The notes: generated by a model from the letters alone, not told the origin. A stretch of 64,000 nt of DNA from DATIUV01 sp049322755 (GCA_049322755.1 JBMOQX010000027.1:1-64000), one strand, 5' to 3'. Numbered from the stretch's first letter, positions 16,348-25,355 are shown. Numbers and translations: made by a program.

Positions 16348-17361
16348 ATGAGGCAGTACCGGTTGCAGAAGCAGGGAGACGGCTACGTGCCGGTCATCAC
16401 CGAACAGCCCAGGCCCGCGCCCGGCGCCGGCGAGGTGCTGGTGAAGATGCGGGCGTGGTCGCTCAACTACCGCGACCTGCTGGTGGCGGGCGGGCGCTAC
16501 GGCGACAAGACGCCCGGCATCGTGCCGCTGTCCGACGGCGCCGGCGAGATCGAGGCGGTGGGCGACGGCGTGACCCGGGTGAAGCCCGGCGACCGCGTCG
16601 CCGGCTGCTTCTTCCAGACCTGGCTTGGCGGACGCTTCGAGATGCGCCACCACGCCTCCGCCATGGGCGGCGACGCGCCCGGCGTGCTGGCCGAGTACGC
16701 CGTGCTGTCGCAGGACGGCGTGGTGAAGCTGCCCGCGCACCTGTCCTTCGAGGAGGGCGCCTGCCTGCCGTGCGCCGGCCTCACCGCCTGGTACGCGCTC
16801 ACCGCGCGCGGCGGGCTGCAAAGCGGGGACACCGTGCTGGCGCTGGGCACCGGCGGGGTGTCGGTGTTCGCGCTGCAGTTCGCCGTCGCCCACGGCGCCC
16901 GGGTCATCGTCACCTCGTCCAGCGACGAGAAGCTGGCGCGTGCCAGGGCCATGGGCGCTTGGGAGACGGTGAATTACAAGGCGACGCCGGACTGGGACAA
17001 GGCGGTGTGGAAGCTCACCGACAAGCGCGGTGCCGACCACGTGGTGGAGGTGGGTGGTCCCGGCACGCTGGAGAAATCGCTGGGCTGTGTCGCCGCCGCC
17101 GGCCACATCGCCCTGATCGGCGTGCTCACCGGCTTCGGCGCGCCCGCCGGCAGCATCTTCCCGCTGGTGGCCAAGAACGCGCGCATGAACGGCATCTACG
17201 TCGGCCCGCGCGACGAGTTCGAGAAGATGAACGCATTTCTCGCGGCGAAGGCGATCAAACCGGTCATCGACCGCGTGTTTGCGTTCGACGAGGCCGCTGC
17301 CGCCTACGACTACCAGAAGACCGGCAGCCATTTCGGCAAGATCGTGATCCATATGGCATAA
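16348..17361 (+). CDS. zinc-free medium-chain alcohol dehydrogenase / quinone oxidoreductase
   Basis: This 337-residue protein is of the quinone-oxidoreductase branch of the medium-chain dehydrogenases. It has SLNYRDLLVAGGRYG, PLSDGAGEIEAVGDGV and the nucleotide loop LALGTGGVSVFALQFA, followed by VVEVGGPGTLEKSL. The structural zinc cysteine cluster of true alcohol dehydrogenases is not seen. It would reduce a quinone or an enone/aldehyde with NADPH. The ATG has GGAGG six bases upstream. It lies between NDH-2 and thioredoxin on the same strand, a loosely redox-related group. Confidence 0.88.
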   Translation: MRQYRLQKQGDGYVPVITEQPRPAPGAGEVLVKMRAWSLNYRDLLVAGGRYGDKTPGIVPLSDGAGEIEAVGDGVTRVKPGDRVAGCFFQTWLGGRFEMRHHASAMGGDAPGVLAEYAVLSQDGVVKLPAHLSFEEGACLPCAGLTAWYALTARGGLQSGDTVLALGTGGVSVFALQFAVAHGARVIVTSSSDEKLARARAMGAWETVNYKATPDWDKAVWKLTDKRGADHVVEVGGPGTLEKSLGCVAAAGHIALIGVLTGFGAPAGSIFPLVAKNARMNGIYVGPRDEFEKMNAFLAAKAIKPVIDRVFAFDEAAAAYDYQKTGSHFGKIVIHMA

Positions 17362-17433
17362 CGCCGGCGGCGGAAACCAATCCGGACACCGGATGTCCGA
17401 GGGCCCTGAGACGCAAACAAAGGAGCAGCATCC

Positions 17434-17811
17434 ATGGCGGTACTGGAACTGACGAAGGACAATTTCGAGGACACGGTTACCCGGAACGACACGGTGATCA
17501 TCGACTTCTGGGCGCCGTGGTGCGGGCCCTGCAAGAGCTTCGCGCCGGTGTTCGAGGCGGCCGCCGAGAAGCACCCGGACATCGTCTTCGCCAAGATCAA
17601 CACCGACGAGCAGCAGGAGATCGCCGGGCATTTCGGCATCCGTTCGATCCCGACGCTGATGGTGTTCCGCGAGCAGGTGATCCTCTACGCGCAGCCCGGC
17701 GCGCTGCCGGGCTCGGCGCTGGACAGCGTCATCGAGCAGACCCGGTCGCTGGACATGGCCAAGGTGCGGGAGGAAATCGCCGCCCAGCAGGAGCCGGGCG
17801 GCAACGCCTAG
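17434..17811 (+). CDS. trx: thioredoxin
   Basis: This 125-residue cytoplasmic thioredoxin has the active site FWAPWCGPCKSF with Cys30 and Cys33. The cis-proline loop reads GIRSIPTLMVFREQ. It is slightly longer than E. coli thioredoxin (109) because of a C-terminal extension after EQTRSLDMAKVREEI. AAAGGAG lies before the start codon. It may serve as reductant for neighbouring oxidoreductases, but thioredoxins are general and no specific partner can be read. It ends 7 bases before the convergent LysR gene. Confidence 0.95.
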   Translation: MAVLELTKDNFEDTVTRNDTVIIDFWAPWCGPCKSFAPVFEAAAEKHPDIVFAKINTDEQQEIAGHFGIRSIPTLMVFREQVILYAQPGALPGSALDSVIEQTRSLDMAKVREEIAAQQEPGGNA

Positions 17812-17818
17812 CACGCGA

Positions 17819-18727
17819 TCAGGCGAGGTGCAGCGCGGCACGGAAAGCGTCGTTGCCCACCAGCCGTTCCTGGAACCACTTGAGCGCGCGGCCGCGATGC
17901 GACGTGCGCCAGGCGAGGAACAGCGCCGCGCGGGTTTTCGGCTCATCGGTTTCCTTGGCCACCAGCGCGCCGCTGACCAGGTGCGGCGCCGCGAGGTAGC
18001 GCGGCAGCCAGCCGACGCCGAGGCCGGCCACCTGCGCCGCCACCTTGGCGGCCATGTCGTGCACGGTGAGCACGTCCTGGCCCGAGAGCAGGCCGGTGGT
18101 GCGGGCCGGCAGGTGGCGCGAGCTGTCGGCCGCGGCCACCGAGCGATGCTCCAGGATGCGGTCGGTGGTGAGGGGCTCGGGCGCGGCCGCCAGCGGATGG
18201 CCGGCGGCGACGGCGAACACGAACTCGACGTAACCCAGCGGCCGCGTGGCGTAGCCGCCGCCGGGCGGGCCTTCGCCGGGAGCGCCGATCACGAAGTCGG
18301 CGCGGTCCGACATCAGAGCGTCCCAGCAGCCGCCCAGGACTTCCGCCTGCAGCCGCAGCCGCGCCGGGCAAGCCTCCGCATAGTAGCCCCGCGCCAGGTC
18401 GAGAATGGGTTCGAACGGCAGGATGTCGTCGTAGGCAACGCGAAACTCCGCCTCCCACCCGGTGGCCACGCGCTTTACCCGCGCTTCCAGCGCGCCGGCG
18501 GCGCGCAGCAGGTGGCGGCCTTCCCGCAGCAGCTCCTTTCCGGCGTCGGTGAGAACGGCCCTATGGCCGGTGCGGTCAAACAGCGCGACGCCCAGGTCTT
18601 CCTCGAGTTTCTGCACGATGTAGGTGATGGCGGAGGGAACCTTGTGCAGTTCCTCCCCCGCCGCGGCGAAGCTGCCGCGCCGGTCGATGGCGTCCAGCAC
18701 CGAGAGGGCGTCGAGCGTCAAGCGCAT
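17819..18727 (-). CDS. LysR-family transcriptional regulator
   Basis: This 302-residue protein has the N-terminal winged helix-turn-helix of LysR proteins (DALSVLDAIDRRGSFAAAGE, then ITYIVQKLEEDLGVALFDRT) and an effector-binding domain to the C-terminus. It is transcribed away from an RND efflux operon with about 98 bases between the start codons, the usual layout for a regulator of its divergent neighbour. The effector is unknown. A candidate operator lies directly before the start codon (18728-18744). Confidence 0.93.
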   Translation of the reverse strand: MRLTLDALSVLDAIDRRGSFAAAGEELHKVPSAITYIVQKLEEDLGVALFDRTGHRAVLTDAGKELLREGRHLLRAAGALEARVKRVATGWEAEFRVAYDDILPFEPILDLARGYYAEACPARLRLQAEVLGGCWDALMSDRADFVIGAPGEGPPGGGYATRPLGYVEFVFAVAAGHPLAAAPEPLTTDRILEHRSVAAADSSRHLPARTTGLLSGQDVLTVHDMAAKVAAQVAGLGVGWLPRYLAAPHLVSGALVAKETDEPKTRAALFLAWRTSHRGRALKWFQERLVGNDAFRAALHLA

Positions 18728-18744
18728 GTTCGAATCCTTTGAAC
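18728..18744. promoter_or_regulatory. candidate LysR binding site
   Basis: GTTC (18728-18731) and GAAC (18741-18744) are inverted arms around a T-N11-A core, the consensus architecture of LysR sites. The site sits between the lysR gene and the divergent RND operon, immediately at the lysR start codon, where the regulator would be expected to act on itself. Confidence 0.35.
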
Positions 18745-18825
18745 GACTGTTTCAGGATTATTGGTTGGACAGCCCCGTATGGCAACGACGATAATGGCGT
18801 GTTGCCGGAAACGCGAAGCTGAGCA

Positions 18826-19953
18826 TTGGTGAAACCGGTCGTTCAAAAATCCCTAATTTTCCTGCTGGCCGTCGCCGTCCTGACGGGCGCGGGCATCTGG
18901 TGGCGCTACAGCGGCAGCCAGGGCGGGCTGGCGGTCAAGGCGGGCGCCCCGGCGAATGCGGCGGACGGCGGTGCGCCGCAGGGCATTCCGGTCAAGGTGG
19001 CGAGCGTCACCACCGGCACGCTCAAGGAAGAGGTGGCGGCGGTCGGCACGCTGCTGGCGAACGAGTCGGTCATCATCCGGCCGGAGCTGGACGGACGCAT
19101 CGACGCGATCCATTTCGAAGAGGGCCAGCCGGTGGCGAAGGGCGCGAAGCTGGTGTCGATGGATTACGCCGAGTCGGCGGCCCAGGTGGCGGCGGCGGAA
19201 GCGGAAACGACGCTCAACCGCCAGCGCCTGGAACGCGCGCAGGAACTGCAGAAGAAGAACTTCATCAGCGAGCAGGCGCTGGACGAGGCGCGTGAAAACC
19301 TCAACGCATCCCGGGCGCGGCTGGCGGAGCGCAAGGCGCGCCTGGACAAGATGATCATCCGCGCGCCGTTCGACGGCATCGTCGGAGTGCGCCAGGTGAG
19401 CCCCGGGGCGTACGTCAACAAGGGCCAGGACATCGCGCGGCTCGAGGGCATCGGCACGCTCAAGGTGGACTTCCGCGTGCCGGAGATCTACCTGCGGCGC
19501 ATCGCCGAGGGCCAGAAGGTGGGCGTCATGGTGGACGGCTATCCCGGCGAGCGCTTCGATGGCGCGATCTACGCGATCGAGCCGGCGGTGGACGAGCAGA
19601 CCCGCACCGTCCTGCTGCGGGCGAAGATTCCCAATCCCGGCGTGCGCCTCAAGCCCGGCATGTTCGCGCGCATCACCCTCACGCTGGGCGAGCGCCCCAA
19701 CGCCATGCTGGTGCCGGAGCAGGCCATCGTGCCGCGTAACGACGCCAATTACGTGTTCAAGGTGGCCGACGGCAAGGCCATGCTCACCAAGGTGGACCTG
19801 GGTCTGCGCCAGCCGGGGCAGGTGCAGGTCGTGAGCGGCCTCGAAGCCGGCGACCAGGTGGTCACCGACGGCCAGCTGAAGCTGCGCGACGGCGCGCCGG
19901 TCGCGGTGATCGGCCGGCCGCCGGCCGCGGCCTCCGCCGGCACCAAGGGCTGA
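18826..19953 (+). CDS. RND efflux membrane fusion protein
   Basis: This 375-residue periplasmic adaptor has one N-terminal membrane anchor (LIFLLAVAVLTGAGIWW). It has the lipoyl/hairpin organisation of HlyD/AcrA proteins: GRIDAIHFEEGQPVAKGAKL, a helical hairpin with ERAQELQKKNFISEQALDEA, then IRAPFDGIVGVRQVSPGAYV. It links an inner-membrane RND pump to an outer-membrane channel. The start may be TTG 18826 or GTG 18829. The pump gene follows 28 bases downstream. No outer-membrane factor is encoded here, so the channel must come from elsewhere. Confidence 0.93.
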   Translation: MVKPVVQKSLIFLLAVAVLTGAGIWWRYSGSQGGLAVKAGAPANAADGGAPQGIPVKVASVTTGTLKEEVAAVGTLLANESVIIRPELDGRIDAIHFEEGQPVAKGAKLVSMDYAESAAQVAAAEAETTLNRQRLERAQELQKKNFISEQALDEARENLNASRARLAERKARLDKMIIRAPFDGIVGVRQVSPGAYVNKGQDIARLEGIGTLKVDFRVPEIYLRRIAEGQKVGVMVDGYPGERFDGAIYAIEPAVDEQTRTVLLRAKIPNPGVRLKPGMFARITLTLGERPNAMLVPEQAIVPRNDANYVFKVADGKAMLTKVDLGLRQPGQVQVVSGLEAGDQVVTDGQLKLRDGAPVAVIGRPPAAASAGTKG

Positions 19954-19981
19954 GCGCCGTCGCGCGCCGCCGAAGGTTCCC

Positions 19982-22900
19982 ATGCTGCTGCCCGACATCT
20001 CCGTCCGCCGCCCGGTGCTGGCCACCGTGATGAGCCTGGTGATCATCCTGCTGGGGGTGATCGCGTTCCTGCGCCTGACGGTGCGCGAGTACCCCAACAT
20101 CGACGCGCCGGTGGTGTCGGTGCGCACGGTGTACAAGGGCGCCAGCGCGGAAGTGGTGGAGACCCAGATCACCAACGTGCTGGAGGACTCGCTCTCCGGC
20201 ATCGAGGGCATCAAGACCCTGAAGTCCACTTCGCGCGAGGAGGTGAGCCAGGTCAACATCGAGTTCATCTCCACCCGCGACGTCGACGCCGCCGCCAACG
20301 ACGTGCGCGACCGGGTCTCCCGCGCGCGCGGGCGGCTGCCCGACGAGGCCGACGACCCGGTGGTGGCGAAGGTGGAGGCCGACGCTCAGGCCATCATGTG
20401 GCTGCGCCTGGCGAGCGACCGTCACGGCCCGCTGGAGATCACCGACTATGCCGATCGCTTTGCCGCCGACGCTCTCAAGACCGTTCCCGGCGTGGCCTCG
20501 GTCATCATCGGCGGCGAGCGCAAGTACGCCATGCGCATCTGGCTCGACCGCCAGCGGCTGGCGGCCTACGGGCTCACCGTGCAGGACGTGGAAAACGCGC
20601 TGCGCAGCCAGAATCTGGAGGTGCCCTCGGGCCGCATCGAGAGCCGGCAGCGGGAGTTCACGGTGCTGTCCCAGACCGACCTGCGCACGCCGGAGCAGTT
20701 CGACAACCTGATCATCCGCGAGGTGCGCGGCTATCCGGTACGGCTGAAGGACCTCGGCCGCGCCGAGCTGGGCGCCTACGACGACCGCAACATCGTGCGC
20801 GTGAACGGCAACGAGGCGGTGGGCCTGGGCGTGGTCAAGCAGTCCACCGCCAACCTGCTGGACGTCGCCGACGGCATCAAGGCCATGATCCCGCGCATCC
20901 AGGCGACGCTGCCGGACGGCATGCAGATCCAGGTGGCGTTCGACCGCTCGGTGTTCGTCGACGCCTCCATCAAGGCCGTCTACACGGTGCTGGCCGAAGC
21001 GCTGGTGCTGGTGGTGCTGGTGATCTTCTTCTTCCTGCGCAGCGTCCGGGCGACGCTGATCCCGTTCGTCACCATCCCGGTGTCGCTGGTGGGCGCATTC
21101 TTCGTCATCTGGCTGCTGGGCTTCTCGATCAACGTGCTCACGCTGCTGGGCATCGTGCTGGCGGTGGGCCTGGTGGTGGACGACGCCATCGTCGTGCTGG
21201 AGAACATCTACCGCCACATCGAGAACGGCATGAAGCCGCTGCAGGCGGCGTTCAAGGGCGCCACCGAGATCGCGTTCGCGGTGGTGGCGATGACCATCAC
21301 GCTCGCCGCCGTGTTCGCGCCGCTGGCGTTCGCCACCGGCAACACCGGGCGGCTGTTCACCGAGTTCGCGCTGACGGTGGCGGCGGCGGTGTTGGTTTCC
21401 GGCTTCGTCGCGCTGACGCTGACGCCGATGATGTGCTCCAAGCTGCTGCGCCACGAGAAGAGCCACGGCCGGGTCTACAACACGCTGGAGAATTTCTTCC
21501 GCTGGTTGAGTGAGTTCTACAAGCGCACGCTCTGCGCCAGCCTGCGCCACCGCTACGTGGTGGCGGGGGTGTTCCTGCTGGTGGCGGGCGTCGGCGGCGC
21601 GCTGTTCGCCAACCTCAAGTCGGAACTGGCGCCCACCGAGGACCGCGGCATCTTCATCGTCTTCGGCCTGGCGCCGGAGGGCGCGACGCTGCAGTACACC
21701 GACGGCTACGCGCGCGAGATCGAGAAAATGCTGGCCCAGGTGCCGGAGATCACGTCCTACTTCGTCGTGGTGGCGCCGGGGCTGGAGAAGCCCAACCCGG
21801 TCAACACGCTGCTGGCGTTCGTCAATCTCAAATCCTGGGACGAACGCAGCCGCAGCCAGTTCGCCATCACCGACGAGCTGACCAGGAAGTTCGGTCCCCA
21901 GCTGCCCGGCATCCGTGCGTTCCCCATCAACCCGCCCTCGCTGGGACAGAGTTTCCGCGACGAGCCGGTGCAGTTCGTGATCCAGGGCACGTCCTACGAG
22001 GAGCTGGAGAAGGCCGTGGACCAGATGCTGGCCAAGGCGCGCCAGTTCCCGGGCCTGGCCAACCCCTACACGGACCTCGAGCTGAACAAGCCGCAGCTGG
22101 GCGTCGCCATCGACCGCGACAAGGCGGCGGCGGTGGGCGTCGAGATCGACGTCATCGGGCGCACGCTGGAGAGCCTGCTGGGCGGGCGCGACGTGACCCG
22201 TTTCAAGCGCGAGGGCGAGCAGTACGACGTGGTGGTGAAGCTGGAGGACAAGGACCGCGTGGAACCCTCGGATCTCACCCAGATCTACGTGCGCAACCGC
22301 GACGGCCAGCTGATCCAGCTCTCCAATCTGGTGACGGTGACCGAACAGGTGGCGCCCAAGGAGCTGAACCACTTCAATCGCTTCCGGGCGGCCACGATCA
22401 AGGCCCGCATCGCGCCGGGGTACACCCTGGAGGAGGGCCTGGCGTTCATGGAATCGGCCGCCCGGGAAACGCTCGGCACCGGCTTCACCACCGACCTCGC
22501 CGGCCAGTCGCGCGAGCTGCGGGAGGCCGGCGCGGAACTGTACTTCGTGTTCGTCCTGGCCCTCGGATTCATCTACCTGGTGCTGGCGGCGCAGTTCGAG
22601 AGTTTCCGCAGTCCGCTGGTGATCATGCTCACGGTGCCGCTGGCCATCACCGGGGCGCTGCTGGCCATGTGGTTCAAGGGCATCACGCTCAACGTCTACA
22701 GCCAGATCGGCCTGGTGATGCTGATCGGCCTCATCACCAAGAACGGCATCCTGATCGTGGAGTTCGCCAACCAGCTGCGCGACCAGGGCGCCGACAAGCT
22801 GGACGCCGTCATCCAGTCGTCGACGCTGCGCCTGCGCCCGATCCTGATGACCAGCATGGCCACGGTGCTGGGTGCGGTGCCGATCGCGTTGTCCGTCGGC

Positions 22901-23113
22901 GCCGGCGCCGAATCGCGGCAGTCCATCGGTTGGGTGATCGTCGGCGGCGTGCTGGTGGGGACGTTCTTCACGCTCTACGTGATTCCCACCATGTACACCT
23001 TCATCGCCGGCGAGCGCCGGATCATCAGCCGCGAGCAGATGGAGCAGTCCATCGCCGCCCACGGCGGCGGCGCCGACGCGCCGCCGTCCCATTCGCCCGC
23101 CCAGCGCGCGTAG
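19982..23113 (+). CDS. HAE1-type RND multidrug efflux permease
   Basis: This 1043-residue inner-membrane transporter has the full RND length with 12 expected membrane helices and two periplasmic loops. The N-terminus LPDISVRRPVLATVMSL and YPNIDAPVVSVRTVYKGASA are typical. The proton-relay aspartate pair is in GLVVDDAIVVLENI near residue 398, and the second half repeats the fold with LITKNGILIVEFANQLRDQG. It exports lipophilic compounds using the proton gradient. With the preceding adaptor and the divergent LysR gene it forms a two-gene pump locus closest to the MexF/VexF branch by appearance only. Confidence 0.95.
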   Translation: MLLPDISVRRPVLATVMSLVIILLGVIAFLRLTVREYPNIDAPVVSVRTVYKGASAEVVETQITNVLEDSLSGIEGIKTLKSTSREEVSQVNIEFISTRDVDAAANDVRDRVSRARGRLPDEADDPVVAKVEADAQAIMWLRLASDRHGPLEITDYADRFAADALKTVPGVASVIIGGERKYAMRIWLDRQRLAAYGLTVQDVENALRSQNLEVPSGRIESRQREFTVLSQTDLRTPEQFDNLIIREVRGYPVRLKDLGRAELGAYDDRNIVRVNGNEAVGLGVVKQSTANLLDVADGIKAMIPRIQATLPDGMQIQVAFDRSVFVDASIKAVYTVLAEALVLVVLVIFFFLRSVRATLIPFVTIPVSLVGAFFVIWLLGFSINVLTLLGIVLAVGLVVDDAIVVLENIYRHIENGMKPLQAAFKGATEIAFAVVAMTITLAAVFAPLAFATGNTGRLFTEFALTVAAAVLVSGFVALTLTPMMCSKLLRHEKSHGRVYNTLENFFRWLSEFYKRTLCASLRHRYVVAGVFLLVAGVGGALFANLKSELAPTEDRGIFIVFGLAPEGATLQYTDGYAREIEKMLAQVPEITSYFVVVAPGLEKPNPVNTLLAFVNLKSWDERSRSQFAITDELTRKFGPQLPGIRAFPINPPSLGQSFRDEPVQFVIQGTSYEELEKAVDQMLAKARQFPGLANPYTDLELNKPQLGVAIDRDKAAAVGVEIDVIGRTLESLLGGRDVTRFKREGEQYDVVVKLEDKDRVEPSDLTQIYVRNRDGQLIQLSNLVTVTEQVAPKELNHFNRFRAATIKARIAPGYTLEEGLAFMESAARETLGTGFTTDLAGQSRELREAGAELYFVFVLALGFIYLVLAAQFESFRSPLVIMLTVPLAITGALLAMWFKGITLNVYSQIGLVMLIGLITKNGILIVEFANQLRDQGADKLDAVIQSSTLRLRPILMTSMATVLGAVPIALSVGAGAESRQSIGWVIVGGVLVGTFFTLYVIPTMYTFIAGERRIISREQMEQSIAAHGGGADAPPSHSPAQRA

Positions 23114-23447
23114 CGCGGTCGCGCCCCCCGTCCGGCGCAGATCTCCCGAATTCCCGCGCCGGCAGGAGATGGCCGCGCGCGGCGGTCGGCGGATTCTTTC
23201 GCGGCTTTTCCGCCCGGTTCCCGGAACCCGGCCAAGCCGCGCACCGAGGAAAATTAACATTGGCTGCGCGACCCCGCTGCTATATTTCCATCAGTGGCGC
23301 CGAGGAAAAGACTGCGGGATCGCCCCATGCGGCGAATCCTGCGGCGAGCGCGACGACAACCTGGTATCGGGGTTCCTGGGTGGATGTTTTACGCCGGCCG
23401 GTGTCGCCGGGCGCCGCTTGGCGCACGCGCGCGTTGGGGGTGCAGTG
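23114..23447 (+). other. 334-base gap with a possible promoter and long leader
   Basis: No gene is seen here. After about 130 GC-rich bases an AT-rich island holds ATTGGC and, 16 bases on, a TATAT-containing box near 23280, which could be a promoter for the gene at 23448. That would leave a leader of about 160 bases containing several GCGGCG/CGCCGC-type complementary segments. I do not recognise a known riboswitch or RNA motif in it. Confidence 0.4.
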
Positions 23448-23969
23448 ATGACGGATATCGAGTATCTGGTGCGCAGAATTTTTGAGATCGAGACCCGGTT
23501 GCAGCGGGCCGAAACCATGCTGGTGGCGGTGACTTCTTCGCAGGTGATGTCGAACGTCGCCGCACCGGCGTCGCCTTCAGCGCCGGCGCGCCGCGTCGAG
23601 GGCTGCCGACCCGTGCACGAAGCCGCCGGCACGCAGCGGGTGAGACCGGCTGCGCCCGCGCAACGGAACGTGCCGGTGCGCGTCGAGGCGCGCGCGGCGC
23701 TCGAGCAGTACCCGCACGTGGTTAGAAACCTGGGGCTGGAATGGGGTTATCCCGAATGCGAGAGTTATCTGGCCAAACTGGTGATCGACGAGCGGGGCAG
23801 CCGGCGCGGATTCAGCACGGAAGTGATGGAGGAACTGCTGTTCCTTTCTGAGCTTCTGCGCTGGCGTATTCCCAAGTTGCGCCTGGAGACCACCCGGCGC
23901 CGGGTGGAGAATCCGCGCGATCCCTGGCTCGAGCACACCCCGCCGAAGCAGACCCGCTCGGTGCTCTGA
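23448..23969 (+). CDS. uncharacterised protein with a conserved-looking C-terminal half
   Basis: This 173-residue protein is not recognised. The first 35 residues form a charged helix (DIEYLVRRIFEIETRLQRAE), which could be a coiled coil. A proline- and alanine-rich linker follows. The last 90 residues look like a folded, mostly helical domain (ALEQYPHVVRNLGLEWGYPE, then LVIDERGSRRGFSTEVMEEL). It is a lone gene between the RND operon and the pirin operon, with its own upstream AT-rich region. No signal peptide or membrane helix is seen. Confidence 0.65.
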   Translation: MTDIEYLVRRIFEIETRLQRAETMLVAVTSSQVMSNVAAPASPSAPARRVEGCRPVHEAAGTQRVRPAAPAQRNVPVRVEARAALEQYPHVVRNLGLEWGYPECESYLAKLVIDERGSRRGFSTEVMEELLFLSELLRWRIPKLRLETTRRRVENPRDPWLEHTPPKQTRSVL

Positions 23970-24060
23970 ATCGCCGCCGCCGGCGGCGGCGCCGGCCAGC
24001 AATCCGTCCCTCGCCGCCGGCCAGCCGCCTGTTCCAGCGTATTGATCCGTAACGCTATTC

Positions 24061-24094
24061 TTCGTTCAGGCGGCATTCAAAAAACCTGAACGAA
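24061..24094. promoter_or_regulatory. perfect 10-base inverted repeat upstream of the pirin operon
   Basis: TTCGTTCAGG (24061-24070) and its exact reverse complement CCTGAACGAA (24085-24094) flank 14 bases. It lies about 100 bases before the pirin start codon in the AT-richer intergenic stretch, a place suited to a dimeric regulator. There is no T-run, so it is not a terminator. Confidence 0.5.
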
Positions 24095-24151
24095 CAAGTC
24101 AAAAACCTCCGCTTTCATTCTCCACTGGCACGCCTAATATTCGCATCAACA

Positions 24152-24172
24152 GCCGTTGAGATGTTCAACGGC
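24152..24172. promoter_or_regulatory. second palindrome, next to a TAATAT box, before the pirin gene
   Basis: GCCGTTGA (24152-24159) and TCAACGGC (24165-24172) are perfect inverted arms around GATGT. A TAATAT hexamer at 24135-24140 could be the minus-10 box, which would put this palindrome over the transcription start, where a repressor would block initiation. Confidence 0.5.
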
Positions 24173-24195
24173 ACTGATCGAAGAAGGAGGTCGCC

Positions 24196-24894
24196 ATGCT
24201 GGAAGTGCGCCGCAGCCAAGACCGGGGCCATGCCAACCACGGCTGGCTCGACAGCTATCACACGTTTTCCTTCGCCGACTACCACGACCCGCGTCACGTC
24301 CACTTCGGCGCGTTGCGGGTGATCAACGAGGACCGCGTGCAGCCGGGGATGGGCTTCGGGACCCACGGCCACCGGGACATGGAGATCATCAGCTACGTGC
24401 TGGACGGCAGCCTCGCCCACAAGGACTCGATGGGCAACGGCTCGGTGATCCGACCCGGCGACGTGCAGCGCATGAGCGCCGGCACCGGCGTGACCCACAG
24501 CGAATTCAACGCCTCCGACCGGGATCTCGTGCACTTCCTGCAGATCTGGATCCTGCCCGAGCGGCAGGGCATCCCGCCCGGGTACGAGCAGAAGTTCTTC
24601 GATCCTGCGCAGAAGCGCGGCCGGCTGCGCCTGATCGCCTCCCGCGACGGGCGCGACGGCTCGGTCACCATCCACCAGGACGCCGACCTCTACGCGGCGC
24701 TGGTGGACGGCGACGAGCGCGTCGTTCACGGCCTCGCCGCGGGGCGCCGCGCCTACGTGCATGTGGCCCGCGGCCGGGTGCGCGTCAACGGCGAGACGCT
24801 GGCGGCGGGCGATGCCGTCAAGCTGACCGATGCCGAACAGATCGTCCTGGACCAGGGCAGGGGCGCCGAAGTGCTGGTGTTCGACCTGGCCTGA
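24196..24894 (+). CDS. pirin family protein (YhaK/quercetinase-like bicupin)
   Basis: This 232-residue protein is a short pirin. The N-terminal cupin contains GWLDSYHTFSFADYHDPRH and the metal-binding set GTHGHRDMEIISYVL. It continues with MSAGTGVTHSEFNAS and a second, weaker cupin. Members bind iron or nickel; several oxidise quercetin and others act as redox sensors. It is the first gene of a run of DoxX, SDR and old yellow enzyme genes. AGGAGG before the ATG supports the start. Two palindromes upstream suggest tight regulation. Confidence 0.93.
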   Translation: MLEVRRSQDRGHANHGWLDSYHTFSFADYHDPRHVHFGALRVINEDRVQPGMGFGTHGHRDMEIISYVLDGSLAHKDSMGNGSVIRPGDVQRMSAGTGVTHSEFNASDRDLVHFLQIWILPERQGIPPGYEQKFFDPAQKRGRLRLIASRDGRDGSVTIHQDADLYAALVDGDERVVHGLAAGRRAYVHVARGRVRVNGETLAAGDAVKLTDAEQIVLDQGRGAEVLVFDLA

Positions 24895-24932
24895 ACTTCA
24901 CTTACCACGAATTGCGACGAAAGGAGATTCAA

Positions 24933-25355
24933 ATGATCGATCGTGACAACGCGGCGTACGCCGCCCTGGTATTGCGAATCACCCTCGGGGTGGCATTCAT
25001 CGCCCACGGCCTGCTGAAGGTGCTGGTGTTCACGGTGCCCGGCACGGTGCAGTTCTTCGGCTCCCTGGGCCTGCCGGCCATTGTGGCCTACGCCACCATC
25101 GCCGCGGAAATCGTCGGCGGCGCGCTGCTGATCCTGGGCGTGTATTCGCGCTGGGTGGCGCTGGCGCTGGTGCCGGTGCTGCTGGGGGCGGCATGGGCCC
25201 ACTGGGGCAACGGCTGGGTATTCAGCGCCCAGGGCGGCGGCTGGGAGTACCCGGTGTTCTGGGCCATGACGCTGATCGTGCAGGCGCTGCTGGGCGACGG
25301 CGCGTACGCGCTGAGGCGGGCGGCGTCCGCCTCGCGGCGCGCGGTGCCCGCGTAG
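24933..25355 (+). CDS. DoxX family membrane protein
   Basis: This 140-residue protein has four hydrophobic segments and the DoxX pattern of LRITLGVAFIAHGLLKVLVF, then FFGSLGLPAIVAYATIAAEI and GGALLILGVYSRWVALALVP. AAAGGAG precedes the start. DoxX proteins accompany redox and stress enzymes, and in mycobacteria one links superoxide dismutase to thiol oxidoreductase; the biochemical role here is unknown. It sits 38 bases after pirin and 31 before the SDR gene. Confidence 0.92.
   Translation: MIDRDNAAYAALVLRITLGVAFIAHGLLKVLVFTVPGTVQFFGSLGLPAIVAYATIAAEIVGGALLILGVYSRWVALALVPVLLGAAWAHWGNGWVFSAQGGGWEYPVFWAMTLIVQALLGDGAYALRRAASASRRAVPA

Noticed and set aside
19862..23260. Very long minus-strand frame opposite the first RND pump
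   Set aside because: Mirror frame of the pump genes; composition dominated by His, Gln, Arg and Val with no recognisable domain.
23280..23447. Known riboswitch in the leader of the orphan gene
   Set aside because: No cyclic-di-GMP, cobalamin, SAM, fluoride or other familiar core could be matched by eye.
23973..23990. Terminator after the orphan gene
   Set aside because: GCCGCCGCC followed by GGCGGCGGC is a perfect palindrome, but no T-run follows and such strings are common in GC-rich DNA.
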